Source: Paludibacteraceae bacterium | Lineage (GTDB): Bacteria; Bacteroidota; Bacteroidia; Bacteroidales; Paludibacteraceae | Direction of reading: 5' to 3' | Length of the DNA: 50,265 nucleotides | NCBI GenBank assembly: GCA_016283095.1 | Contig: JAEEMG010000051.1 | Span: forward strand, 1-50,265 | Shown here: positions 15,211-24,609 of the stretch, in pieces | Position numbering within the stretch: the stretch's first letter is position 1 | Layout: each line of letters begins with the position of its first letter | Notes under the pieces: model-generated | Databases searched by the model: none | The model's input: only the letters and a program-made list of their open reading frames with translations | Told to the model about the DNA's origin: nothing | Program-made: the position numbers and the translations under genes

Positions 15211-15810
15211 TTAATGACTGATGTCAATTGATGTTTTTCCGTTGTCTTTAGTGACTGTGATTATTGTGACATCAAAATATTCTTCGGTTTTGATGACGAT
15301 TCCATTATATGTAAGTTTGGTCAGTTTAGAGCAATAAGATCCTCCTACACAGTCAGGACTATAAGAATAAGTCCAAGATGCTCGTAATGTGTCTATGTCA
15401 CCATTCACATAGAGATAGTTGTCTGTGTAGCCATTATGATTGCCGTAAATTAATGGTGAAATGAAAATTCCGGAGTCTCTTTTGCTTATTTCCATTCCAT
15501 TTCCATCATAAAGGAAAACATTATTTTTATAATACTCATTATATCCATAATACAGAGAATCCATATTTGCCAAAATAGTTTTAATACTATCTGAACTAAG
15601 AATGTATGGTCGTATGATAGGATATGTTGTCATGTCGTTGATGTCAACAATATCATTTCCATTCACGTCTACAAATCTCATTCCGAGTCCTGCAAAAGTA
15701 ACAAATCCTTGATCCTCAAGTGGTTGATTGTTGTCCTCTTTGTCGCAGGAAGTAAATAAGCCTCCAAATGCTGCTGTTAAGCAAAGGGCACGAAACCAAA
15801 AATCTCTCAT
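15211..15810 (-). CDS. small lipoprotein, unknown function
   Basis: The start at 15810 is preferred because the transcript should begin near 15844, which excludes the longer frame opening at 15852. The N-terminus MRDFWFRALCLTAAFGGLFTSC is a lipoprotein signal with a lipobox (LFTSC); the cysteine would be lipid-modified. About 175 mature residues follow, beginning with acidic residues (DKEDNN), typical of surface-exposed Bacteroidetes lipoproteins. The layout resembles NigD-like lipoproteins but I cannot place it firmly. It stands alone with its own promoter. Confidence 0.7.
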   Translation of the reverse strand: MRDFWFRALCLTAAFGGLFTSCDKEDNNQPLEDQGFVTFAGLGMRFVDVNGNDIVDINDMTTYPIIRPYILSSDSIKTILANMDSLYYGYNEYYKNNVFLYDGNGMEISKRDSGIFISPLIYGNHNGYTDNYLYVNGDIDTLRASWTYSYSPDCVGGSYCSKLTKLTYNGIVIKTEEYFDVTIITVTKDNGKTSIDISH

Positions 15811-15849
15811 AATATTTAGTTTTAAATTTGACGCATTGATATTTGTTCG

Positions 15850-15857
15850 CAAAAGTA
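15850..15857 (-). promoter_or_regulatory. Bacteroidetes -7 element for the small lipoprotein gene
   Basis: On the minus strand this is TACTTTTG, matching TAnnTTTG, 40 bp before the preferred start codon. Confidence 0.6.
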
Positions 15858-15962
15858 ATAAAAAATAATCAAATAGTTGTTTTAGACAAGAAATCAGATT
15901 GGATGAAATATGAAAACGGATAGAATTTATGATTGACGATTTACTAAAAAATCATATTCTTT

Positions 15963-15993
15963 TTTGCAGTTTATGTAAAAAAATGTATATTTG
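15963..15993 (+). promoter_or_regulatory. promoter of the rimP-nusA-infB operon
   Basis: A -33 TTTG (15963-15966) and a -7 TATATTTG (15986-15993) are separated by 19 bp, close to the Bacteroidetes consensus. The start codon of rimP lies about 50 bp downstream. Confidence 0.75.
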
Positions 15994-16044
15994 CATTTGG
16001 AATGAGGAGGGGAGCGAATTGTTCTCCTTCATTTTTTTAATATA

Positions 16045-16512
16045 ATGATAGATAAACAAGAACTTACACAAGCGATCAACGAATATATTGACGGAACAAG
16101 CCTTTTCCTTGTAGAGGTGAAGGTGAGCCCTGCCAATGAAATTGTCGTTACAATTGACAGCGAAGACTCTATTGATATCGACACTTGCGTCTCGCTTTCT
16201 CGTCATATAGAATCCAAGTTCGACCGTGAGCAGGAAGACTACGAGTTGGAAGTAGGCTCGGCAGGTTTGAGCTCGCCGTTTGTTGTGCTTCGCCAATATC
16301 AGAAATATGTTGGAAAGGAAGTGGAAGTGCTTACAAAGGCAGGACAGAAACTTGTAGGTGTGTTGAAGAGTGCTACAGAGGAAGAGTTTACAGTGGTTGT
16401 CACTGTGAAGGAGAAGCCAGAGGGAGCGAAGAGAAAGGTAGATGTTGAAAAAGAGTACTCGTTCAAGTATGATGAGGTAAAATACACGAAATATTCAATT
16501 AGATTCAAATAA
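16045..16512 (+). CDS. rimP: ribosome maturation factor RimP
   Basis: A 155-residue protein with the typical RimP sequence ELEVGSAGLSSPF at about residues 71-83, preceded by the VTIDSEDSIDIDTCVSLSRHIE segment of the N-terminal domain. The C-terminal SH3-like domain follows. RimP binds the 30S subunit during late assembly. Position directly before nusA (7 bp gap) and infB is the conserved bacterial order and confirms the call. Confidence 0.95.
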   Translation: MIDKQELTQAINEYIDGTSLFLVEVKVSPANEIVVTIDSEDSIDIDTCVSLSRHIESKFDREQEDYELEVGSAGLSSPFVVLRQYQKYVGKEVEVLTKAGQKLVGVLKSATEEEFTVVVTVKEKPEGAKRKVDVEKEYSFKYDEVKYTKYSIRFK

Positions 16513-16519
16513 TATTATT

Positions 16520-17812
16520 ATGGCTAAGCAAGAAACACTCAGCTTAATAGATTCATTTTCGGAGTTTAAGGAACTTAAGAACATCGATAGAGGCACAATG
16601 ATCAGTGTCTTGGAAGAGTCTTTTAGAAGTGTCATCACTAAGATGTATGGTACTGATGAGAACTATGCTGTTATCATCAATCCAGACAAAGGTGATTTCG
16701 AGATATATCACAATAGAGTTGTAGTTGAAGACGGTACTGTTGACGACGAAAACTCACAGGTTGCGTTGGCAGATGTAAAGAAAATTGATTCATCATACGA
16801 GGTTGGCGAGAACTTCTCTGAAAAGGTAGATTTCGCATCATTCGGACGTCGTGCAGTGTTGAACCTTCGCCAGACACTTGCGTCGAAGATCCTTGAGCTT
16901 CAGAAAGATACATTGTTCAACAAATATAAGGAAAAGGTCGGTAAGATTGTAGTAGGTGAGATTTACCAGACTTGGAAGAAGGAGGTTCTTCTTCTTGATG
17001 AGGAGGGTAACGAGATGATTTTGCCTAAGGCAGAGCAGATCCCATCTGACAACTACCGCAAGCAGGATACATTGAGAGCTATCGTGGCAAAGGTTGATAA
17101 TGAGAACAATAATCCAAAGATTATCCTTTCTCGTACATCACCAATGTTCCTTCAGCGTTTGTTTGAGCAGGAAGTTCCTGAAATCGCTGATGGCTTGATC
17201 ACAATCAAGGGAATCGCACGTATCCCCGGAGAAAGAGCTAAAGTCGCTGTTGAGAGCTACGACGAGAGAATCGATCCAGTTGGAGCATGTGTAGGTATGA
17301 AGGGCGCTCGTATCCATGGAATCGTAAGAGAATTGCGTAATGAAAATATTGATGTAATCAACTATACATCAAATGTTTCTCTATATATCCAGAGAGCTTT
17401 GAATCCAGCAAGAATCTCATCTATCAGAATTATAGAGGAGGAGAAGAAGGCTGAGGTTTATTTGGATCCACAGGAGGTGTCTTTGGCGATCGGTAAGGGC
17501 GGTATGAACATCAAACTTGCCACTCAGCTTACAGGATACCAGATAGAAGTGTTCAGAAACTCAGACAGTTATGATGACGGAGATATCTATCTTGATGAGT
17601 TTGCTGATGAGATTGATATGTGGGTTATCGATGAGTTCAAGAAGAACGGATTTGATACAGCATTAAGCGTATTGAACGTTTCAAGAGATGAACTTCTTCG
17701 CCGTACTGATCTCGAGGAAGAGACTATCGATGATGTGTTGGCAATCTTGAAATCTGAGTTTGAGGATTTTGATGAGGCTGGCGCTGACAACAATGATGAA
17801 AGTAATTCCTAA
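16520..17812 (+). CDS. nusA: transcription termination/antitermination factor NusA
   Basis: A 430-residue NusA. The N-terminal RNA-polymerase-binding domain (about 1-135) is followed by an S1 domain (about 135-200) and two KH domains: DPVGACVGMKGARIHGIVREL (first KH) and LAIGKGGMNIKLATQLTGY (second KH). The C-terminus is a short acidic tail after a helix-hairpin-helix-like part, without the long repeats of proteobacteria. NusA modulates pausing, termination and rRNA antitermination. Confidence 0.96.
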   Translation: MAKQETLSLIDSFSEFKELKNIDRGTMISVLEESFRSVITKMYGTDENYAVIINPDKGDFEIYHNRVVVEDGTVDDENSQVALADVKKIDSSYEVGENFSEKVDFASFGRRAVLNLRQTLASKILELQKDTLFNKYKEKVGKIVVGEIYQTWKKEVLLLDEEGNEMILPKAEQIPSDNYRKQDTLRAIVAKVDNENNNPKIILSRTSPMFLQRLFEQEVPEIADGLITIKGIARIPGERAKVAVESYDERIDPVGACVGMKGARIHGIVRELRNENIDVINYTSNVSLYIQRALNPARISSIRIIEEEKKAEVYLDPQEVSLAIGKGGMNIKLATQLTGYQIEVFRNSDSYDDGDIYLDEFADEIDMWVIDEFKKNGFDTALSVLNVSRDELLRRTDLEEETIDDVLAILKSEFEDFDEAGADNNDESNS

Positions 17813-18026
17813 CCCTGTGTTGGGAATGAGTTTCTCTGAAATATAAGATGCTTTTGGGTGCGTTCGGATTTTGCACCCAAAGGTATTTTGTTTCGGGAAA
17901 AGAAAAAACATTATGGACAAGGTGCAATTTGTGGTTGCTGTTTTTTAATTTTGTGGGAAGGGAAAAAACAGCATACTATGATGAGTTTAAGTGTGTTGTT
18001 TTTTTAAGTGTGGTAATTAAAATTAT
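17813..18026 (+). promoter_or_regulatory. long nusA-infB spacer with two hairpins
   Basis: This 214-bp spacer is long for this operon. CTTTTGGGTGC (17851-17861) pairs with GCACCCAAAGG (17873-17883). GCTGTTTTTT (17937-17946) pairs with AAAAAACAGC (17963-17972). Neither is followed by a good T-tract, so they are more likely leader or mRNA-processing structures than terminators. No protein gene is credible here. Confidence 0.5.
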
Positions 18027-20726
18027 ATGTCGAGATTAGGTCAATTAGCTAAAGAATTAAATGTAGGTATCGCTACTGCTACCGAACTATTAAAAAAGAA
18101 AGGATTTGCAATCGAGGATGCAAACCCCAACTACAAATTGTCTGAAAAAGAAGAAAATATCCTTCGTCAGGAATATGACAAGGACAAGTCGTTCAAGTCT
18201 GATGCGAAAGCAGAGTTTGACGACATGAAAGATAGAAAAAAGAACAAGAAGGAGAAAGTCGTTGAGATTCCAGGATTTGGAAAGAAAGACGAGGTTGATA
18301 TCAAGGTAGAGGTGCAGACTCCAAAACTTAAGGTTGTTGGCAAAATCTCTGACGCTCCAAAACCACAAACTCCAAAACCAGAAACCACAGCTCCGTCTGC
18401 TGCTCCAGTAGATGAGGCTAAACAGGATAATATGTCAAAATCACAAAACGAAACTGATGATGATGTATTCAGATTGAATCCTACCACTCAGGTCACTGGA
18501 CCAACAGTGTTGGGTAAAATCGATTTGTCTTCCATCAACTCTCAAACCAGACCTAAGAAGAAAACTAAGGAGGAGAGAAAGAAAGATCATCAAAAACAAA
18601 TCCAGCTTCAAAAGGCTGAGCAGGGCCAGGGTGGTCAGAAGAAGCAGAGAAATCGTATCCAGGGTAAGGAAAAGATTGATATTTCTGAATACAAAGAAGG
18701 TAAACAAGGTGGCAAGAACGATCGTCACAAAGGTGACAGAGACAGAAATGAGAATCGTGAAGCCAACGGTGGAAACAATAAGAAGTTCAATAAGCAGAAG
18801 AATCAGAAACAGGAGATTTCTGAGGAAGATGTACAGAAGCAGATCAAGGATACTCTTGCTCGCTTGACTTCTAATAAAAACCAGAATAAGAGTGGTGCTA
18901 AGCACCGTCATGATAAACGTGAGTCTATCCGTCAGCGTGCTGAAGAGCGTGAGGCTCAGGAGCGTGAGGCTCAGGGCAAACTAAAGATCACTGAGTTTGT
19001 GACTGTCAGCGACTTGGCTAAGATGATGGATGTGACAATCACTGAGGTTATCACTACTTGTATGAATTTCGGTTTGATGGTGTCAATCAACCAGCGTCTT
19101 GATGCTGATACTATCAATATCGTGGCAAGTGAGTTCGGTTTTGAAACTGAATATGTGTCTGCTGAGGTAAGTGAGGCTATCCAGGAGGAAGAGGATAAGG
19201 AAGAGGATTTGATCAACCGTCCTCCAATCGTTACTGTGATGGGTCACGTTGACCACGGTAAGACTTCATTGCTTGACTATATCCGCCAGACTAACGTGAT
19301 CGCCGGTGAGGCAGGAGGTATCACTCAGCATATCGGTGCTTACAATGTCACATTGAAGAACGGTCAGCATATCACTTTCTTGGATACTCCAGGTCATGAG
19401 GCATTTACTGCCATGCGTGCCCGTGGTGCCAAGGTGACAGATATCGCGATCATCATCGTCGCTGCTGATGATGATGTGATGCCGCAGACAAAAGAGGCTA
19501 TCAACCATGCAAGTATCGCTGGTGTGCCTATCGTGTTTGCAATCAATAAGATAGATAAACCTACTGCTAACCCAGACAAGATCAAGGAGTCGTTGGCACA
19601 GATGAACTACTTGGTAGAAGAGTGGGGTGGTAAGTATCAGTCACAGGATATCGCTGCTAAAAAGGGTATCGGTGTAGACGAGTTGATGGATAAGGTGCTT
19701 CTTGAGGCAGAAATGCTTGATTTGAAGGCTAATCCTAACCGTAAGGCAAGTGGTTCTGTAATTGAGAGCCAGTTGGATAAGGGACGTGGTTATGTGGCTA
19801 CAGTGCTTGTAAGCAACGGTACTTTGAAGATCGGAGACGTTGTTATTGCAGGAACTCACTATGGTAAGGTTAAGGCTATGTTCAATGAGCGTAACCAGCG
19901 TATCACAGAGGCAGGTCCTTCTGAGCCAGCTTTGATCCTTGGTCTTGACGGTGCTCCTCAGGCAGGTGATAATTTTAACGTACTTGGTACAGAGCAGGAG
20001 GCTCGTGAGATAGCAAACAAGCGTGAACAGCTTCAGCGTGAGCAAGGTTTGCGTGCTGGTAACGGAATCATTACTCTTGATGAGATTGCACGTCGTCGTG
20101 CTCTTGGAAACTTCCAGGAGATGAATATCATCGTCAAGGGAGACGTGGATGGATCTGTGGAGGCATTGTCAGACTCTTTGCAGAACTGTTCTACAGAGCA
20201 ATTCCAGATCAATGTTATCCACAAAGCTGTGGGTCAGATCTCAGAAACAGATGTTATGTTGGCATCCGCTTCAAATGCTATCATCATCGGATTCCAGGTT
20301 CGTCCATCGCAGTCTGCACGTAAACTTGCGGAGAAAGAGGGTGTTGATATCCGTCTACACTCTATCATCTACGATGCAATTGAGCAGTTGAAGGATGCGA
20401 TGGCCGGTATGTTGGCTCCAGAGTTGAAGGAACAGGTTACTGGTACTGCTGAAGTCCTTGAGATCTTCAAGATTGGTAAGGTCGGTGTTATCGCTGGTTC
20501 AATTGTCCGCGATGGTAAGATCAAACGTTCAAATAAGGTTCGTTTGATTCGCGACGGAATTGTCGTATTCACCGGAGATTTGCAGTCGTTGAAGCGTTAT
20601 AAGGATGACGTTAAGGAAGTTGCAAACGGATTCGATTGTGGTATCGCTCTTGCTGGATACAACGAGATCCAGGTCGGTGATATTATCGAAGGCTTCGAGA
20701 CAATCGAGGTCGCTCGTAAACTGTAA
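18027..20726 (+). CDS. infB: translation initiation factor IF-2
   Basis: This 899-residue protein starts with an IF2N domain ([20 protein letters not shown]), then a long lysine/glutamine-rich linker (about 60-310), a second IF2N-like part ([20 protein letters not shown]), and the GTPase domain. G1 is GHVDHGKT at 406-413, G3 is DTPGHEAF at 453-460, and G4 is NKIDKP near 510. Domains II, III and IV follow ([16 protein letters not shown] marks domain III). IF-2 places initiator tRNA on the 30S subunit and promotes subunit joining. Confidence 0.97.
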   Translation: MSRLGQLAKELNVGIATATELLKKKGFAIEDANPNYKLSEKEENILRQEYDKDKSFKSDAKAEFDDMKDRKKNKKEKVVEIPGFGKKDEVDIKVEVQTPKLKVVGKISDAPKPQTPKPETTAPSAAPVDEAKQDNMSKSQNETDDDVFRLNPTTQVTGPTVLGKIDLSSINSQTRPKKKTKEERKKDHQKQIQLQKAEQGQGGQKKQRNRIQGKEKIDISEYKEGKQGGKNDRHKGDRDRNENREANGGNNKKFNKQKNQKQEISEEDVQKQIKDTLARLTSNKNQNKSGAKHRHDKRESIRQRAEEREAQEREAQGKLKITEFVTVSDLAKMMDVTITEVITTCMNFGLMVSINQRLDADTINIVASEFGFETEYVSAEVSEAIQEEEDKEEDLINRPPIVTVMGHVDHGKTSLLDYIRQTNVIAGEAGGITQHIGAYNVTLKNGQHITFLDTPGHEAFTAMRARGAKVTDIAIIIVAADDDVMPQTKEAINHASIAGVPIVFAINKIDKPTANPDKIKESLAQMNYLVEEWGGKYQSQDIAAKKGIGVDELMDKVLLEAEMLDLKANPNRKASGSVIESQLDKGRGYVATVLVSNGTLKIGDVVIAGTHYGKVKAMFNERNQRITEAGPSEPALILGLDGAPQAGDNFNVLGTEQEAREIANKREQLQREQGLRAGNGIITLDEIARRRALGNFQEMNIIVKGDVDGSVEALSDSLQNCSTEQFQINVIHKAVGQISETDVMLASASNAIIIGFQVRPSQSARKLAEKEGVDIRLHSIIYDAIEQLKDAMAGMLAPELKEQVTGTAEVLEIFKIGKVGVIAGSIVRDGKIKRSNKVRLIRDGIVVFTGDLQSLKRYKDDVKEVANGFDCGIALAGYNEIQVGDIIEGFETIEVARKL

Positions 20727-20751
20727 TTTTGACAATTGAAGATCATAATAT

Positions 20752-20789
20752 AAAATTAAGAATCGGGCATACGTCTGATTCTTAATTTT
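20752..20789 (+). terminator. rho-independent terminator after infB
   Basis: AAAATTAAGAATC (20752-20764) pairs perfectly with GATTCTTAATTTT (20777-20789). It can work in both directions because of flanking A and T runs. Confidence 0.85.
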
Positions 20790-20792
20790 GTT

Positions 20793-20872
20793 TAGAGATA
20801 CATTGTTACCTTTGGAGAACTTGTAATTTCGGCTTTATATTTAGAAATGATACATACGCCCGTGTATCTCTA
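20793..20872. repeat. 10-bp inverted repeat spanning 80 bp
   Basis: TAGAGATACA (20793-20802) is repeated inverted as TGTATCTCTA (20863-20872). The inside is not self-complementary. It may be a small decayed mobile or REP-like unit between infB and cvpA. Confidence 0.5.
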
Positions 20873-20912
20873 CGTTTTGATCGTTAATATTAATCATTAA
20901 ATATTAATCAAA

Positions 20913-21467
20913 TTGAATTGGCTTGATTTTTTGATCCTTTTGCTTGTGGTTGCAGGTATGGTAAGAGGATTTTCAAAAGGACTTATATTTGAGCTTTCGG
21001 GATTGATAGGACTTATCATTGCCGTATATGTGTCGAGATACCATAGCTCTCCATTTGCGGAGTTTATACATAGTTTTTTCAATGTAGGTAAGGATTATTG
21101 TCCAGCTTTGGGCATGATTATGGCATTCATCGTTTCGTTGATATTGGTTAAGGTGTTGGCGATGTGTGCTCAGAGACTGATTAAGGCGATAAGCCTTGGC
21201 TGGCTTAACAGTTTGCTTGGCGCATTGATATCTGCAGTCAAATATACGTTGGTGATCAGTGTCGTGTTTAATGTGCTTGGCCCAATCAACGAGAAACTTA
21301 AGATAATGGATGGCAAACATTCGGAAGGGTCTATTTTATGTGGTCCAGTCACAAAGTTTGCTCCTGCTGTCCTTCCTAAGCTAAATATCAGCGAATTGTT
21401 CAATATTCCTAAAAATATTGAAGATTCGATGGATAAAGACCAAACAGAAGAGAATTCCAGCAAGTAG
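20913..21467 (+). CDS. cvpA: CvpA family membrane protein
   Basis: A 184-residue protein with four hydrophobic segments. The start MNWLDFLILLLVVAGMVRGF is the family signature, and SRYHSSPFAEFI follows. No ATG is available, so a TTG at 20913 must be the start; the peptide match supports this. CvpA was named for colicin V export in E. coli; its true role in membrane biology is not settled. In many Bacteroidales a cvpA gene follows infB, as here. An own promoter was not found in the short gap. Confidence 0.85.
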   Translation: MNWLDFLILLLVVAGMVRGFSKGLIFELSGLIGLIIAVYVSRYHSSPFAEFIHSFFNVGKDYCPALGMIMAFIVSLILVKVLAMCAQRLIKAISLGWLNSLLGALISAVKYTLVISVVFNVLGPINEKLKIMDGKHSEGSILCGPVTKFAPAVLPKLNISELFNIPKNIEDSMDKDQTEENSSK

Positions 21468-21511
21468 ACTCTTGCGTATATGTGATATTTCTCTTTTTGT
21501 TTTGTCTATGC

Positions 21512-21542
21512 TTGAATTCTGCATGCCTTGATTTTATCTTTG
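21512..21542 (+). promoter_or_regulatory. promoter of the AddB-like gene
   Basis: TTG at 21512-21514 and TATCTTTG at 21535-21542 are 20 bp apart, matching the Bacteroidetes consensus. The ATG is about 39 bp downstream. Confidence 0.7.
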
Positions 21543-21580
21543 TGGTGAAAACAGAAATAATGAATTAATATTGTCGTATT

Positions 21581-24550
21581 ATGGTAGCGGAATCTAAGCC
21601 ATTTTTGAATTTGGTAGCTGATGATTTGAGGCGTTTGGCGGATGTGGAAGATGCGTTGTTGGTCTTCCCCAACCGTCGTTCTATTTTATTCTTTAACGAA
21701 TGTTGGGCTGAGGAGTACGACAAACCTGTGTTTACGCTTGAGTCCACTACAATACAGGATCTGTTCCGCTCTTTTTCACCTTATACAGTTCCGGATGAAA
21801 TAGCCCTTTTAATCGAACTTTTCCATACTATAAAAGAAATACATCCTGAGATTTTAGGCACTGAACCCTCTTTTGACAAATTCTATTTCTGGGGTCAGAC
21901 ATTGCTTTCAGATTTTGACGATATAGATAAGAATTGCGTGAATGCTCAGGCATTGTTTTCAAATGTGGCGGACATCCAGAACATAAAGGATTTTTCATAT
22001 CTTTCCGATTCGCAGATTAAGACTCTGGAACATTTCTTCCAAACGTTCTCAATCGAGGTACAAAACGAAAAAGTTCAGCTCTTTGCAAGACTTTGGGAAA
22101 ATTTGTATTCTATCTATCTTGCGTTTAAAGCCCGTTTGCAGGCAAAAGGAATTGCGTATGAAGGTATGCTGATGCTTGATGTCGTAGAAGGCCTTAAAAG
22201 TGGAGAAATCGATGATTCTAAATATAAAAAACTCGTATTCATCGGTTTTAATGTGTTGAGCAGAACTGAGTATGCTTTCTTCAAAAGATATCGCGATTCC
22301 AAACGAGCGGAATTTTATTGGGACTATGATGTATATTATTCCGCACCTGAATCTCTTCAGGAAGCAGGTCTGTTTATGCGACAGAATATTATAGATTTCC
22401 CGTCGTCGCTTAAAAAAAAATCATTCTTTGACAATTATTCGAAGAAAAAGAAGATTACGTTTGTCAGTACTTCGTCGGATAGTGCTCAAGCTGCTTATGT
22501 CTCAAAATTTTTGAAGGATACTTCTGAGATAGTAAAAGATGAAAACAGCGGTGAAAAGGAGACTGTTGATAGAAGAACGGCTATTGTCCTTTGTGATGAG
22601 ACTCTTCTCCTTCCTGTTTTGCATTCTATTCCGAATGATAAGGGTATTGCTTTGAATGTGACGATGGGATTCCCAGTGCCGCAAACTCCAATATACAGTT
22701 TGCTGCTTGCCCTTGTCAATTACAATATGTATCTTGACGAACGTAAGCCGAAGACGGTGGCTTTGTCGTTGGTGGAATCTATAACCAATCATGCCTATAT
22801 AAAAGTCGTCTTTCCTGAGGTGACACAGACGATAGCTCGGATGAAGGCGGAAAAAAATATCTTCCCTTGTATATCAGAGTTTGAATCTGGAAGTGAGGAT
22901 CTATCATTGCTCCTAAAACCTTCGGTGAATTCGTCTGATTTTGTAGACAGATTGAAGAAAATTGTTGTGAGAGTGTCGTCTCATAATCCACATTCCTCTT
23001 TATATTCTGACTTGTATAACGAGTCTTTATTCCGTGCCTACAATATACTTGTGAGATTTGCTGATGAGGTATGTTCAGAGGATCTGTCTATGAGCGTCGG
23101 CTTGACGGCACATCTTTTGATGAAGGTGCTTTCGCAATCAAAGGTTCCTTTCCATGGTGAACCGATCGAAGGACTTCAGGTGATGGGCTTTTTGGAGACG
23201 CGTGGACTAGACTTCTCCCATGTTTGTCTGCTATCTGCGTCTAATAAACAATTGCCTCCGTCTGCGGAAATTTCATCTTTTATTCCTCTTTCAATCCGTA
23301 CTGGATTCAATATGACTTCTGTGGAGCAGAAGAATGCTCTGTTTGCATACTATTTCTACCGTTTGGTGCAACGTGCGGATGATGTCACCCTCGTCTACAA
23401 TTCTACTTGTGACAGCCAAAATACAGATGGCCAGATGAGCAGGTATATGCTCCAGATGTTGGTGGAGAACAAGAATTTTGAGATAAAAAAATACGACATT
23501 CAAAATCTTGTGCCGTCGATCACGACAGAGTCTTTGACTGTGGAAAAGAACGATGAAATCGTCAAAAAAATGGTGGATAGGTTCTCTACTGATTCAGAGA
23601 AACCGTTATCTCCGTCGGCTATCAACACCTATTTCGAATGCCCATTGAAGTTCTATTTCAAATATGTTTTGGGATTGAAAGAATCCAATGCTGATGAAGA
23701 CGGAATTTCTTCCACTGATTTGGGAACGATCTTCCATGCTGTCATGGAGGAGATTTATGCAGGTCTGGTACGTAAAAAAGGAAACGCAATGATCTCTCCA
23801 CAAGATCTGAATTCTTTAAAGGATGAGGAGATCTATACGTTGATCGACTATTTCATCAATATCCATTATTATAAGATTGAACAGTTTAAGACTGCACCTA
23901 AGTCAGTTTCCCAATTCCATGGACATCTGCTTTTGGCTCGTAACTTACTTTTGGAATTTATCCGCAAACAGCTTGCCATAGATTCAAAATTGAATGATCT
24001 AGTTTACTTGTCGTCGGAGGAACGTGTTGTTGTGCCGATTGATATAGATGTGAATGGGAAAACACAACAGATTTTTGTCGGTGGAATCGTCGATCGTCAG
24101 GATTCAGTAGACGGTGGAAAGAGAAGAATAGTGGATTATAAGACAGGTGGTGATGTGCCATCTTCGATTAAATCCATCGATGAACTGTTTGCTTATGAAA
24201 ACAGGAAAAAGGTCCATTATCAATTGCAGATTTTGATATACTCGTCGCTTATCCACAAAGTGAAGAAAATCGACGTCACTCCCGTCTTGAATTTTGTGAA
24301 TCAGAAAATGGATGATGTGGCATGTGTATTGAAGATGTCGAAGGAGATAGTAGGAGATAAAGGAAAACCTAAAAAGGTGGATGAACCTATCATAGTGAAT
24401 GATGAATTCTGCGATGAATTCGATAAAAAAATGAAAAATGCATTGTCTGATATCTTCAATGTCGACATCAATTTCACGCAAACCGAGGAGCCTGATAAAT
24501 TCTGTGATTTCTGTGCATTTTTGCAGATTTGCAGAAAGAGGAAGGAATAA
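21581..24550 (+). CDS. AddB-like helicase-nuclease with PD-(D/E)XK domain and Fe-S cysteines
   Basis: A 989-residue protein. The first two thirds resemble the inactivated helicase region of AddB-type proteins: LVFPNRRSILFFNECW near the start, and GLQVMGFLETRGLDFSHVCL near residue 540. The C-terminal nuclease begins LSPSAINTYFECPLKFYFKYV. Its core is IVDRQDS plus VDYKTGG, with Asp852 and Lys854. Cys687 and the C-terminal trio Cys975, Cys978 and Cys984 match the four-cysteine iron-sulfur arrangement of AddB. AddB works with AddA to process DNA ends for recombination. No addA is next to it in this window, so the partner must be elsewhere. Confidence 0.85.
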   Translation: MVAESKPFLNLVADDLRRLADVEDALLVFPNRRSILFFNECWAEEYDKPVFTLESTTIQDLFRSFSPYTVPDEIALLIELFHTIKEIHPEILGTEPSFDKFYFWGQTLLSDFDDIDKNCVNAQALFSNVADIQNIKDFSYLSDSQIKTLEHFFQTFSIEVQNEKVQLFARLWENLYSIYLAFKARLQAKGIAYEGMLMLDVVEGLKSGEIDDSKYKKLVFIGFNVLSRTEYAFFKRYRDSKRAEFYWDYDVYYSAPESLQEAGLFMRQNIIDFPSSLKKKSFFDNYSKKKKITFVSTSSDSAQAAYVSKFLKDTSEIVKDENSGEKETVDRRTAIVLCDETLLLPVLHSIPNDKGIALNVTMGFPVPQTPIYSLLLALVNYNMYLDERKPKTVALSLVESITNHAYIKVVFPEVTQTIARMKAEKNIFPCISEFESGSEDLSLLLKPSVNSSDFVDRLKKIVVRVSSHNPHSSLYSDLYNESLFRAYNILVRFADEVCSEDLSMSVGLTAHLLMKVLSQSKVPFHGEPIEGLQVMGFLETRGLDFSHVCLLSASNKQLPPSAEISSFIPLSIRTGFNMTSVEQKNALFAYYFYRLVQRADDVTLVYNSTCDSQNTDGQMSRYMLQMLVENKNFEIKKYDIQNLVPSITTESLTVEKNDEIVKKMVDRFSTDSEKPLSPSAINTYFECPLKFYFKYVLGLKESNADEDGISSTDLGTIFHAVMEEIYAGLVRKKGNAMISPQDLNSLKDEEIYTLIDYFINIHYYKIEQFKTAPKSVSQFHGHLLLARNLLLEFIRKQLAIDSKLNDLVYLSSEERVVVPIDIDVNGKTQQIFVGGIVDRQDSVDGGKRRIVDYKTGGDVPSSIKSIDELFAYENRKKVHYQLQILIYSSLIHKVKKIDVTPVLNFVNQKMDDVACVLKMSKEIVGDKGKPKKVDEPIIVNDEFCDEFDKKMKNALSDIFNVDINFTQTEEPDKFCDFCAFLQICRKRKE

Positions 24551-24555
24551 ATTTA

Positions 24556-24563
24556 TATTTTTG
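24556..24563 (+). promoter_or_regulatory. Bacteroidetes -7 element for the TPR gene
   Basis: TATTTTTG fits TAnnTTTG and lies 46 bp before the GTG start at 24610. Confidence 0.5.
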
Positions 24564-24609
24564 TAGAGACATTGAATTTAAGAAATAAACCATTTAGAAT
24601 TATTGATTT

